Origin: Streptomyces nigra
Lineage (GTDB): Bacteria > Actinomycetota > Actinomycetes > Streptomycetales > Streptomycetaceae
DNA length: 64,000 bases
Assembly (NCBI RefSeq): GCF_003074055.1
Contig: NZ_CP029043.1
Span: 4,890,501 to 4,954,500 of the forward strand
Direction: 5' to 3'
A program made the translations under genes and the position numbers. Shown one piece after another: positions 33,182 through 43,200 of the stretch (positions are counted from its first letter, which is position 1; the number at the start of each line of letters is the position of its first letter). Below the pieces are notes generated by a model. That model did not search any database and had not been told where the DNA came from. It was given only the letters and a program-made list of their open reading frames with translations.

Positions 33182-34729
33182 CTACGAGCAGACCTTGCCG
33201 TCCTTCGGGACCGTGCCCTCCAGCAGGTAGTCGTTGATCGTGGAGTCCACGCAGCTGCTGCCCTTCGCGTACGCGGAATGGCCCTCGCCCTTCCAGGTGA
33301 GCATCACGCCGACACCCTTGCCGAGTTCGTCGGCCATCCTGCGGGTGCCCTCGTAGGGGGTGGCGGGGTCGCCGGTGTTGCCGATGAGCAGGATCGGGGC
33401 CGAGCCCGGGGCGCTGACCTCCGGGGTGTCGTACTGACCGGGCACCGGCCAGTCGTGGCACCAGCCGGCCGTGTCCCAGCCCAGCATCGGGCCGAACACC
33501 GGTGAGACCTTCTCGAAGTGCGGCAACGCCTTCTTCGCGTCCTCGGGCGTCGGGCGCTGCCTGTCGTCCAGGCACGATATGACCCGTTGCGAGTGACTTC
33601 CCGTGCCGTACTTCCCGGAGTCCTGACGGTCGTTGTAGTCGTCGGCGAGGGCCAGCAGCTCGGTGCCGTCGCCCTGCTGGGCCGCCTGGAGGGCGCTGGT
33701 CAGGGTCGGCCAGCTGGCCTTGCTGTAGAGGGGCCTGATGATGCCCGTGAGGGCGAGCGACTCGGTGAGGTCGCGGCTCGACGACGTCGGCAGCGGCTTG
33801 GCGTCGATCCGCTTCAGCAGGTCGACGACCTCACGTGTGCCTTCCTCGGCGCTCTTGCCGGTGGACTCCAGGTAGTTGTTCAGCGCGCGCTGGAAGCCGC
33901 GGGCCTGGTTCTCGGCGTGGCCGGCCGCGTCGGCGCTCGGGTCGACGACCGCGTCCAGGACGATCCGGCCGACGTTCTTCGGGAACAAGTGGGAGTAGAC
34001 CCCACCCAGTTCGGTGCCGTAGGAGATGCCGAAGTAGTGCGTCTTCTCGTCCCCGAGCACCTGGCGCATCAGATCCATGTCGCGCGCGGTGTCCGCGGTC
34101 GACACATGCGCGATCAGGGAGCCTCCGGTCTTTTGGCAGCCCTTGCCGAAGTCGGCGGCGTCCTTGAAGTATGCCGTCTCCTCCGCGGCCGTGTCCGGCG
34201 TGAGGTCGACGGCCTCGGACGCCTGGATCTCCTGGTCGCGGCGGCAGCGCACCCCCTCGCTGGATCCCACGCCCCGCGGGTCCCAGCTCACCAGGTCGTA
34301 GCGCTCGCGCAGCGCGGACGCGCCCGTCGAGTACCAGGGCAGCCTGTCCACGCCCGAGCCGCCGGGCCCGCCGAAGTTGAAGAGGAGGGAGCCGATGCGG
34401 TCGTCGCCGGTGGCCTTGGCGCGGATCAGCGCGAGGTCGATCGTCCTGCCCTCGGGCTTCTTCCAGTCCAGCGGCGCCTTCAGATCCGCGCACTGCCACT
34501 CGTCACCCGGTGCGGGCGAGCCCTCCGTGGCCCGGCAGCGGCCCCAGTCCAGCTCCTGGGAGGTCAGCGAGGAGGGCAGCGCCGCCTCGGGGCTCCCGGC
34601 CGGTGCCGAAGCGCTGGTGCCGCCGGTGTCCCCGTCGGTCTTCGGGTCGTCCGACGAGCCCCCGCCGCATCCGGTCGCGAGCAGCGCGGCGGCAGCCGTC
34701 AGAGCCGTCCACCGTACGAACCGTGCCAT
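33182..34729 (-). CDS. secreted tripeptidyl-aminopeptidase-like lipoprotein (copy 1)
   Basis: A 515-residue lipoprotein (lipobox LLATGC) of the alpha/beta hydrolase peptidase family S33, like Streptomyces Tap. Motifs: oxyanion FNFGGPGGSG, nucleophile GISYGTE, acid GNTGDPATPYE, His GEGHSAY, and a C-terminal TAP-like domain with a Cys near the end (KVCS). It should remove N-terminal peptides from proteins at the cell surface. ATG 34729 has a G-rich RBS. It is a tandem paralogue of the next gene, with the same length, and probably cotranscribed with it. Confidence 0.88.
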   Translation of the reverse strand: MARFVRWTALTAAAALLATGCGGGSSDDPKTDGDTGGTSASAPAGSPEAALPSSLTSQELDWGRCRATEGSPAPGDEWQCADLKAPLDWKKPEGRTIDLALIRAKATGDDRIGSLLFNFGGPGGSGVDRLPWYSTGASALRERYDLVSWDPRGVGSSEGVRCRRDQEIQASEAVDLTPDTAAEETAYFKDAADFGKGCQKTGGSLIAHVSTADTARDMDLMRQVLGDEKTHYFGISYGTELGGVYSHLFPKNVGRIVLDAVVDPSADAAGHAENQARGFQRALNNYLESTGKSAEEGTREVVDLLKRIDAKPLPTSSSRDLTESLALTGIIRPLYSKASWPTLTSALQAAQQGDGTELLALADDYNDRQDSGKYGTGSHSQRVISCLDDRQRPTPEDAKKALPHFEKVSPVFGPMLGWDTAGWCHDWPVPGQYDTPEVSAPGSAPILLIGNTGDPATPYEGTRRMADELGKGVGVMLTWKGEGHSAYAKGSSCVDSTINDYLLEGTVPKDGKVCS

Positions 34730-34862
34730 GCCGTGTCCCCCCTCGCGGGCCCTCCGCACCGTGCGGCGAAGGGCGGTCCGGCCATAGTAGGCGGATCACC
34801 GAAAGCCCGTCGGAGCCTGTGGATAACTCTCTGACCTGCGCATATTCGATGGGTCGATGGTT

Positions 34863-36410
34863 TCAGGAGCAGACCGTCCCGGCCGTCGGCACCTTCCCGT
34901 CCAGCAGATAGCCGTTCACCGCGTCCCGTACGCACTTGTTGTCGCTCTCGTACGCCCCGTGCCCCTCCCCTCGGTAGGTCATCTCGACACCGACCCCGTC
35001 GCCCAGCGCCTGCGCCATCTTCCGGGCCCCCTCGTAGGGGGTGGCCGGGTCGCCGGTGTTGCCGACGACGAGGATCGGTGCCGCGCCGGGCGCGCTGACG
35101 TCCGGATGGTCGGCGGCGCCCGCCACGGGCCAGTCCGTGCAGCTGAGCAGCGACCAGGCGAGGGAGTCGCCGAACAGCTCGGAGGCCGCGCGGAACTCCG
35201 GCAGCCGGTCCTCCACGAACGCCGGGGTGTAGCGCGGCTTGTCGTCGGCGCAGTTGATCGAGACGTTGGCCGCGGTGCTGTTGTTGTACTCGCCGTTCTC
35301 GCTGCGGCCGTTCAGCGCGTCGGAGAGCAGCATGAGGGTGCTGCCGTCCCCGTCGTACGCCTGCTCGAGCCCTTCCGTGAGATAGGGCCAGAAATCCTTG
35401 GAGTACAGCGCCTGCAGGATGCCGCTGGTGGCGGCGGCCTGGGTGAGCTCGCGCGGGAAGATTCCCTTGATCGGCTTGCTGTCGAGGTCCTTCAGCAGCT
35501 TGGCGATGCGGTTCTCGACGTCCTCGGCGGCGTCGCCGATCGGGCAGTCCTCGACGCGGGAGACGCAGTCCTCGGCGAAGTTGCCGAGGGCCAGCTGGAA
35601 GCCCTTGGCCTGGGCGAGCGAACCCTGTTCGGGGTTCTGGGCCGGATCGACCACCGCGTCGAACACGGCCCGCCCGACCTTGTCCGGGAACAGATGGGCG
35701 TAGACGCCGCCGAGTTCGGTGCCGTAGGAGATGCCGAAGTAGTGGAGCTTGTCGTCGCCCAGGACCTGACGCATCAGCTCCAGGTCGCGGGCCGCCTCCG
35801 TGGTGCCGACGTGCGGCAGCATCGCGCCGGAGTTCTTCTCGCAGGCGCTGTTGAACTCCTTGGTGCTGTCGAGGAACTCGGTGCGCTCGGCCGCGTCGTC
35901 CGGTGTCGCGTCCTGCTGGAAGTACGCGTCGAGCTGCTGGTCGTCCTCGCACCACACAGGTGCGCTGCGGCCGACCCCGCGCGGGTCGAAGCTCACCAGG
36001 TCGTAACGGGTGCGCAGGGTCTCGTAGGACGAGCCGAAGGCCGGCAGCGTGGTGACGCCCGAGCCGCCCGGCCCGCCGAAGTTGAAGATCAGGGAGCCGA
36101 TGCGGCGGTCCTCGGGGGCGGTGGTCCGCACCCGGATCAGCTCGATGTCGATGGTGTCGCCCTCGGGTTCGTCCCAGTCGCGGGGCGCCTTCATCGTCGC
36201 GCACTGCCAGGTGCCGTCGTCCGGCAACGGCGACGGGCTCCCTCCGCCGCCCTGCGCCTGCGAGGGCGCCGGGCAGTCCCGCCAGGTCAGTTTCTGCGCC
36301 GTCAGGTCACGGTCGCCGGAATCGTCGTCCCCGCAGGCCGCGAGCGCGGAGGCCAGCAGCAGGGCGGCGGCGGTCAGGGCGGCGGCGCGCAGCCGGGGCG
36401 GGTTCGGCAT
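34863..36410 (-). CDS. secreted tripeptidyl-aminopeptidase-like lipoprotein (copy 2)
   Basis: Also 515 residues, with lipobox ALAAC and the same motif order as copy 1: FNFGGPGGSG, GISYGTELGGVYAHLFP, GNTGDPATPYEGARKMA, GEGHGAYE, ending TVCS. A small acidic and Gly/Ser linker follows the lipid anchor. The two proteins are clearly diverged, so the duplication is old and substrate preferences may differ. It is the upstream member of the pair, with GGATGGGATC before ATG 36410. Confidence 0.88.
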   Translation of the reverse strand: MPNPPRLRAAALTAAALLLASALAACGDDDSGDRDLTAQKLTWRDCPAPSQAQGGGGSPSPLPDDGTWQCATMKAPRDWDEPEGDTIDIELIRVRTTAPEDRRIGSLIFNFGGPGGSGVTTLPAFGSSYETLRTRYDLVSFDPRGVGRSAPVWCEDDQQLDAYFQQDATPDDAAERTEFLDSTKEFNSACEKNSGAMLPHVGTTEAARDLELMRQVLGDDKLHYFGISYGTELGGVYAHLFPDKVGRAVFDAVVDPAQNPEQGSLAQAKGFQLALGNFAEDCVSRVEDCPIGDAAEDVENRIAKLLKDLDSKPIKGIFPRELTQAAATSGILQALYSKDFWPYLTEGLEQAYDGDGSTLMLLSDALNGRSENGEYNNSTAANVSINCADDKPRYTPAFVEDRLPEFRAASELFGDSLAWSLLSCTDWPVAGAADHPDVSAPGAAPILVVGNTGDPATPYEGARKMAQALGDGVGVEMTYRGEGHGAYESDNKCVRDAVNGYLLDGKVPTAGTVCS

Positions 36411-36531
36411 GATCCCATCCTGCGGTCGTGCGGGGCGCGGCGCCCGGGACACGGGCCGTACGAGGTACGGCGGCGCCCCGCCCGTGGGGTGCCCCTCCAC
36501 CGTACGGCGGCTCGTCGTGTGCTGAGCCGCC

Positions 36532-39318
36532 TTACAACGCGCCCTTGCGGGTCAGATGGTTGAAGGCGAGCCACCCCGGCAGCACCGGCAGCCACAGGGT
36601 CAGCAGGCGGAACAGCAGCACCGCGGGAGCGGCGACCTCGCTGGGCAGGCCGACGGCGATCAGACCGACGGTCAGGGTGGCCTCGACGGCACCCACGCCG
36701 CCCGGGGTCGGCGCGGCCGAGCCGAGCGCGTTGCCCGCCAGGAAGACGACGGCCACGCTGGCGATGCTCAGGGAGGTGCCCTCGCTGCCGAAGGCCCTGA
36801 TCGAGGCGTCCAGGCACATGACGAAACAGGCGGTCAGCAGCAGCATGCCGCCGATGCCGGTGATCAGCTTCTGCGGCCGCTGGAGCACGTCGAGCATGCG
36901 GGGCACGACACCCGCGAACAGCGACCTCACGCGCGTGACGACGAACTTCCGCAGGAACGGCACCGACGTCACGACGAGCACCAGCACCGCCACCGTCAGC
37001 AGACCGGCGATGACCGTGCGGGACGGCGACAGGGAGGGCGTCTTCTCGGTTCCGGTGAGGTAGCCGAAGGCCAGCAGCATCAGGATGTGGCAGCCGAGCC
37101 CGAACAGCTGCGAAGCGCCGACACTCGCCACCGCGAGCCCCGGCCGCACTCCCGCGCGCTGCAGGAAGCGGGTGTTCAGGGCCACACCGCCGACCGCGGC
37201 CGGCGCGACGATCTTCACGAACGACCCGGCGACCTGCGCGGCCACCGTCCGCCGGAACGGCACCCGCTCCGGCACGAACCCCAGCAGGGCCATCGCCGCG
37301 GCGAAGTAGCTGGCGGCGGAGAACAGCACGGCCGCGGCCACCCAGCCCCACTGGGCGTTCGCGACGAGCGGGCCGAACTCGATGTGCGTGAGCTGCGTGA
37401 GCAGGAAGTACGCACCGATGGCGCCGGCGATGAAGCTGATCAGGGTGCGCGGACGCACCCGCTCCAGCCGGGCCGGCTCGACCGGTGCCTGCGGCCTGAT
37501 GCGCAGCACCTCGTGCCGGATCAGGGTGAGCAGGTCCTCCTCGCGCGCGTCGTCCAGAGCCTCGTCCAGGGCCCGCTTCTCGGCCCGCGCCTGCGCCCGT
37601 ACGGTCTTCTTGTCCGGCTTGTCGGACCCGGTCCCGGCGTCGGTGGCGGCCTCCTCGCTGCGGGCCTGCTTGGACACCCGGGACGCCTCCAGGACGGCCT
37701 CGCGCTCGCGTTCGGCGCGTTCCCTGGCGAGACGGCGCAGCGTCGCGCGCGTGGAGCGGCTCAGCGCGATGGGCTGGAGCATCGGCAGACAGTCGGCCAC
37801 GGCGTCCGGACCGAGCACGCCGACCGCCGAGGCCACGGCGCGCTCGGCGCCGACGCGCAGCCCCAGGGTGACCAGCAGCTGGGAGATGTCCATGCGCAGC
37901 AGCAGGCTGTTCGCGGCGATCTCCCCGATGCGGAGATCGGTGATGATCACCTTGCCGGAACGATCCACCAGGATGGCGTCACCGACCAGCCTGCGGTGCG
38001 CGATACGGCGGGACTGCAGCGCCTTGACCTGGAGCCAGGTGTCGCGCAGCAGATCGTCGGTGATCTCGTCGTCCGCCAGCGAGTCCAGCGTGCGGCCGCC
38101 GGTGTGCTCGTAGACGAGCATCACGGCGTCCGGGCCGAGCTCGGAGGTGGCGATCAGCTTGGGCGCATTCGCGCCGGCGGCGATGGCCGCGTAGGCGAGC
38201 AGGGCCTCCTGCTCCAGGGCCTGCCGCAGCGACTGGAGGCTGCTGCGGGTGGCGAAGCCGCGCAGCGTGAGGTTGCGCCACGCGCGGTAGAAGAACCCCT
38301 GCGCCTGCTGCTCCCGGTCGACGACCGTGACGTCCAGCGGAGGCCCGTCCTCCAGGGTGACGAAGTAGCGCCGGCCGCGGTCGGTGGCGGTCTCCTGGGC
38401 GTCGGCGACCTCCTCGCGGGCCGCGCTCACCGGGCGGAAGCCGACATGCCGAAGGCCCGCCATCAGGGTCCGTCCGGTCGGGCGGACGTTGGGCGACCCG
38501 ACGGCGTAGAGCGTGCCGTAGGCGACGGCCCAGCCGATCAGCAGCGTCAGCAGGATCGAGAACGGCGTGGTGTAGCCGGTGACCAGCATCGAGAACGCGT
38601 ACAGGACCAGGACCGCCCACAGGACCGCGCGCCAGCGGGGTCTGCGGGACATGCCCACGGCCGTCATGTACGCGATGACCGGCGCGAGGTAGCCGTGCAC
38701 CGGGTCGGTGAGCGAGCCGACGTCGCCGGGGGAGGGCTGGGTGAGCGCGTCCCGGATGGACTCGGGGGCGGCCCGCGCGACCCACAGGTCTGTGGCGAGT
38801 GTCACCCCGTGCGCGAGGACGGCCGCCAGGACGCCGTCCGCGATGCGCAGCCCGTCCCGCTTGATCAGCCGTTCGATCGCGAAGGCCACCGGGACCAGCA
38901 GGATGGCGATGCTGGAGACCAGACCGGCGATCTTGCTGAAGACGTCGGGCGCCTGTCCGGTGCCCTTGTTGATGTCCTGTTCGAGGCCCGAGGTGGTGCC
39001 GTGCGCAAACGCGGCGATCGCGAGCAGCAGCACCATCCCCAGCACGCCCACCAGGACCCGGACGAGGTCGGAGGGTCGGTGCACGCGCGCGGGGAGGAGC
39101 GGTTCGTCACCCTCGACCTCGTCGGCGTACGCCTCCTCGGAGTCCCGCCCCGCCGTGTCGCCGGCCTCGGGGCCCGTGCCGGAACCCTCGCCGACCTGCT
39201 CTTCCTCGCCGGCGGCGGCCCCCTCGGGGTCCTTTCCGCCCGCGCGCGCGGTGTCAGGGCGCGACGAAGCGCCGGACGTGCTCTCCGCGTCCTCCGGGTG
39301 CACGCCCTGCTGCTTCAT
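36532..39318 (-). CDS. lysylphosphatidylglycerol synthase-type membrane protein with kinase-like domain
   Basis: 928 residues in four parts: an acidic disordered N-terminus (about 1-85), a multi-helix membrane part (about 90-280), a soluble kinase-like domain (about 290-600; degenerate catalytic loop IAHRRLVGDAILV and DLRIGE, so probably not an active kinase), and a C-terminal UPF0104/LPG_synthase_TM domain (about 640-925; NALGSAAPTPGGVGAVE). The last domain is shared with flippase parts of MprF and with isoprenoid/lipid-handling proteins. No aminoacyl-transferase domain is present, so lipid or polyprenol translocation is more likely than lysinylation. ATG 39318 is preceded by AAGAAGAG; GTG 39342 is possible. 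Confidence 0.83.
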   Translation of the reverse strand: MKQQGVHPEDAESTSGASSRPDTARAGGKDPEGAAAGEEEQVGEGSGTGPEAGDTAGRDSEEAYADEVEGDEPLLPARVHRPSDLVRVLVGVLGMVLLLAIAAFAHGTTSGLEQDINKGTGQAPDVFSKIAGLVSSIAILLVPVAFAIERLIKRDGLRIADGVLAAVLAHGVTLATDLWVARAAPESIRDALTQPSPGDVGSLTDPVHGYLAPVIAYMTAVGMSRRPRWRAVLWAVLVLYAFSMLVTGYTTPFSILLTLLIGWAVAYGTLYAVGSPNVRPTGRTLMAGLRHVGFRPVSAAREEVADAQETATDRGRRYFVTLEDGPPLDVTVVDREQQAQGFFYRAWRNLTLRGFATRSSLQSLRQALEQEALLAYAAIAAGANAPKLIATSELGPDAVMLVYEHTGGRTLDSLADDEITDDLLRDTWLQVKALQSRRIAHRRLVGDAILVDRSGKVIITDLRIGEIAANSLLLRMDISQLLVTLGLRVGAERAVASAVGVLGPDAVADCLPMLQPIALSRSTRATLRRLARERAEREREAVLEASRVSKQARSEEAATDAGTGSDKPDKKTVRAQARAEKRALDEALDDAREEDLLTLIRHEVLRIRPQAPVEPARLERVRPRTLISFIAGAIGAYFLLTQLTHIEFGPLVANAQWGWVAAAVLFSAASYFAAAMALLGFVPERVPFRRTVAAQVAGSFVKIVAPAAVGGVALNTRFLQRAGVRPGLAVASVGASQLFGLGCHILMLLAFGYLTGTEKTPSLSPSRTVIAGLLTVAVLVLVVTSVPFLRKFVVTRVRSLFAGVVPRMLDVLQRPQKLITGIGGMLLLTACFVMCLDASIRAFGSEGTSLSIASVAVVFLAGNALGSAAPTPGGVGAVEATLTVGLIAVGLPSEVAAPAVLLFRLLTLWLPVLPGWLAFNHLTRKGAL

Positions 39319-39504
39319 CGTCTCTTCTTGATCTCGTATCACCAGTCACCGCCCGCACGATGGTGGCATGCCCCACCGACACACAGGGGCATCAGGGTGC
39401 AAACGCGGGGGCGCACAGTCTGCCGGAAGCGGGGCCCCGGGGCGAGGGCTACGCACGGTGGCGGGCGCGTCGCGTTGTCGGTGGGGTGCGGCAGGATGGG
39501 GCGG

Positions 39505-39891
39505 ATGAGCGAGGAGAGCCTGCCGGACACCGCCCGACCGGAGCGCGCGGACGCGCTGCCGGAGTACGCCGAGCGGGTCCTGGAGGTCGCCGAGCTGATC
39601 CCGCCGGGGCGCGTCATGACCTACGGGGATGTCGCGGAGTGGCTGGAGGAGGGCGGACCCCGCCAGGTGGGCCGGGTGATGGCCCTCTACGGGGGCGCCG
39701 TCCCGTGGTGGCGCGTGGTCCGCGCGGACGGCGTCCTGCTGCCCGGCCACGAGCTGCGGGCGCTGGAGCACTACCGCGCCGAGGGCACCCCCTTGAAGGA
39801 CGCGAGCAGGGCGGCCGAGGGCCACCTGCCGCGCCTCGACATGAGGCGGGCGCGCTGGGACGGAGGCGGACGCGCACAGGGTCACACCTGA
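39505..39891 (+). CDS. alkyltransferase-like protein (ATL)
   Basis: A 128-residue homologue of the DNA-binding domain of O6-alkylguanine-DNA alkyltransferase. MTYGDVAEWL and GRVMALYG are the helix-turn-helix and finger residues. The active-site PCHRV is replaced by PWWRV, so there is no alkyl-acceptor Cys. ATL proteins bind O6-alkylguanine and recruit nucleotide excision repair. ATG 39505 has weak start signals. The neighbouring helicase-nuclease genes fit a DNA repair setting, and the same order is known in mycobacteria. Confidence 0.9.
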   Translation: MSEESLPDTARPERADALPEYAERVLEVAELIPPGRVMTYGDVAEWLEEGGPRQVGRVMALYGGAVPWWRVVRADGVLLPGHELRALEHYRAEGTPLKDASRAAEGHLPRLDMRRARWDGGGRAQGHT

Positions 39892-40202
39892 CAGCTTCCG
39901 CCATCGGCGGGCCCGCCGTGTGACCCGTGACGCGTCCGGGGGAAGGAGGGCACGTCCGAGGCATGACGTACGTTCGTGAGGCGAGGGGCGCAGGTGCCAG
40001 GAGTGACCCGAGGGATGAAGCGGAAGCCCTGCTTCCGTGAGGTCCCGCGGCGTAGCGTCGGCTGCGCGTGTCCCCCTCATCCCGCGGTCACCGCCCGCCC
40101 CGCGCGGAAGGCGGCCGCCCGCGACCCCGACCACGGCCCCCCGACGACGGCGCACCGCGCCGGCCACGACCCCTTGCACACCCACCAGGACCGGCGAACC
40201 AC
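39892..40202. other. 311-bp intergenic region
   Basis: No gene seen. A 7-bp hairpin (CGGAAGC/GCTTCCG, near 40022-40038) is the only clear structure. It must hold the promoter for the helicase-nuclease pair. Confidence 0.4.
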
Positions 40203-43200
40203 GTGAGCTCCTCTTCCTCCACCAGGCGCCTGTCGCACACCCCGGTGCGACAGGGGGCCCGTGGCGCTTACCGGTTGGTGCGTACCCCTCCGGCCCAGGC
40301 GGCTCCCCCTCGTCTGGACGCCGCACAGCGCTCGGTGGTTGACCACAGGACCGGGCCGATGCTCGTCCTCGCGGGCCCGGGCACCGGCAAGACGACCACG
40401 CTCGTCGAGTCGGTGGCGGAGCGCATCGCGCGCGGGGGCGACCCCGAGCGCATCCTCGTGCTGACGTTCAGCCGCAAGGCCGCCGTGGAACTGCGCGACC
40501 GCATGGCGCTGCGCATCGGTGCCGCCCGCGCGCCCCAGGCGACCACCTTCCACTCGTTCTGCTACGCCCTGGTCCGCGCCCACCAGGACCACGACCTGTT
40601 CGTCGATCCCCTGCGGCTGCTCTCCGGCCCGGAGCAGGACGTCACCGTCCGCGAGCTGCTCGCGGGCCAGCCCGAGCTGGAGCGGCTCGGGCTGGCCCAT
40701 GTGCGCTGGCCGGACGAGCTGCGCGCCTGCCTGACCACCCGGGGTTTCGCCGACGAGGTCCGCGCGGTCCTCGCCCGCAGCCGTGAGCTGGGCCTCGGCC
40801 CCGGCGCCCTGGACGACTTCGCCCGCCGCATCGGCCGCCCCGACTGGCGGGCCGCGGCCTCCTTCCTCGCCGAGTACCTGGACGTCCTCGACCTCCAGGG
40901 CGTCCTCGACTACGCCGAGCTGGTCCACCGCGCGGTCCTGCTCGCGCGGCGGCCCGACGCCGCCGAGGCGCTCGCCGCGCGCTACGACGCCGTGTACGTC
41001 GACGAGTACCAGGACACCGACCCGGCGCAGGTGCGGCTCCTGCGCGCCCTCGCCGGCGGCGGCCGCACCCTGGTGGCCTTCGGTGATCCCGACCAGTCGA
41101 TCTACACGTTCCGGGGCGCCGATGTGAACGGCATCCTGGAGTTCCCGCACGCCTTCCCGCGCGCGGACGGCCGCCCCGCCCCCGTCGAGGTCCTGCGCGT
41201 CTCCCGCCGCTCCGGCGCCGCGCTGCTGGCCGCGACCCGGCTGCTGACCCGGCGCATGCCGCTCACCCGGCTCCCGGCCGACAAAGTCCGCGCCCACCGC
41301 GAGCTCACCCCCGTCCGCGAGGGCGGCCGGGTGGAGGTCTTCACCTACCCGACGGCCGGCACCGAGCTGGACAACGTCGCGGACATCCTGCGCCGGGCCC
41401 ACCTGGAGGACGGCGTCCCCTGGAGCGACATGGCCGTCCTGGTCCGGGCCGGCTCCCGCACCATCCCGACCGTCCGCCGCGCCCTCACGGCCGCCGGGGT
41501 GCCCCTGGACATCGACGGCGACGACCTGCCCCTGCGCCATGAACCCTCCGTCGCGCCCCTGCTGACGGCATTGCGCGCGGTGGCGACGGCGGAGGCGGGC
41601 CTCTCCGACAGGCAGGAGCACGGCTCACCGGAGGACCCGGACGGCCCGGAGACGACCACCGACGAGGCCCCCTGCTGGCTCGACACCGAGACCGCCCTCA
41701 CCCTGCTCACCTCGCCCCTGGCCGGCATGGACGCCGCCGATCTGCGCCGCCTCGGGCGGGCCCTGCGCGACGAGGAGCGGGCCGGAGGCAACCCGCTGCC
41801 GCCGCCCTCCGACGACCTGCTCGCCCGCGCGCTGGCCGAGCCGGAGCGGCTGGCCGTGCACGACCCCGCGTACGCGCGGGGCGCGCAGCGGCTCGGCGCG
41901 CTGCTCCGCAAGGCCCGCGAGCGCCTCGCGGGCGGCGGTACGGCCGAGGAGGCGCTGTGGGACCTGTGGGAGGGCACCCCGTGGCCCACCCGCCTGGAGC
42001 GGGCCGCCCGTCGCGGCGGCGCCGCGGGCCGCAACGCCGACCGCGATCTGGACGCCGTATGCGCGCTGTTCGCGACGGCCGCGCGCGCGGAGGAGCGCAC
42101 CGGCGGCCGGGGCGCCCTGAACTTCCTCGAGGAGATCGACGCCGAGGACATCGCCGCCGACACCCTCAGCCGGCGGGCCGTACGCCCGGACGCGGTGCGC
42201 CTGATGACCGCGCACCGCTCCAAGGGGCTGGAGTGGCGCCTGGTCGTCGTCGCCGGGGTCCAGGAGGGCCTGTGGCCCGATCTGCGCCGCCGGGGCTCCC
42301 TCCTGGAGGCCGACCGCATCGGCCGTGACGGGCTCGCCGAACCGCTCACCCCGGGCGCGCTGCTCGCCGAGGAGCGCCGGCTGTTCTACGTGGCCGTAAC
42401 GCGCGCGCGTGAACGGCTCGTCGTCACCGCCGTGAAGGCCCCCGCCGACGACGGCGACCAGCCGTCCCGGTTCCTGACCGAACTCGGCGTGGACCCCGTC
42501 GACGTGACCGGCCGGCCCCGCCGCCCGCTGTCCGTGGCCGCCCTCGTCGCCGAACTGCGGGCGACGACGGTCGACCCGCGCGCGTCCGACGCCCTGCGCC
42601 GGGCCGCCGCGCTCCGGCTGGCCCGGCTGGCCGCGCTCTCCGACGACGACGGCCGCCCCCTGGTGCCCGCCGCCCACCCCTACCGCTGGTGGGGCATGTT
42701 CGAACCCACCGAGTCCAAGGTGCCGCTGCGCGACCGCGACCAGCCCGTGGTGCTGTCCGGGAGCGCGCTGGACCAGCTGGCCAACACCTGCGCCCTGCAG
42801 TGGTTCCTGGGCCGCGAGGTGAAGGCCGACGCGCCCGCGACCGTCGCCCAGGGCTTCGGCAACGTCGTCCACGTCCTCGCCGACGAGGTCGCCTCCGGGC
42901 ACACCCCGGCCGATCTCGACGTCCTCATGGAACGGCTCGACTCCGTCTGGAACGCCCTCGCCTTCGACGCCCCGTGGAAGTCCGCGCAGGAGAAGTCCCA
43001 CGCGCGCGCGGCCCTCGAACGCTTCCTCCGCTGGCATGTCATGGACCGTGCGGGCCGCACCCCGGTGGCCAGCGAACACGACTTCGACGTGACGCTGGAG
43101 GCCGGCGACTTCGAGGTGCGCATCCGCGGACAGATGGACCGCGTCGAGGCCGACGCCGACGGACGCGCGTACGTGGTCGACTTCAAGACCGGCAAGCAGG

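Noticed and set aside
36556..39504. Long plus-strand open frame opposite the LPG-synthase-type gene.
   Set aside because: Antisense shadow; only its last 128 codons (the ATL gene) are real.
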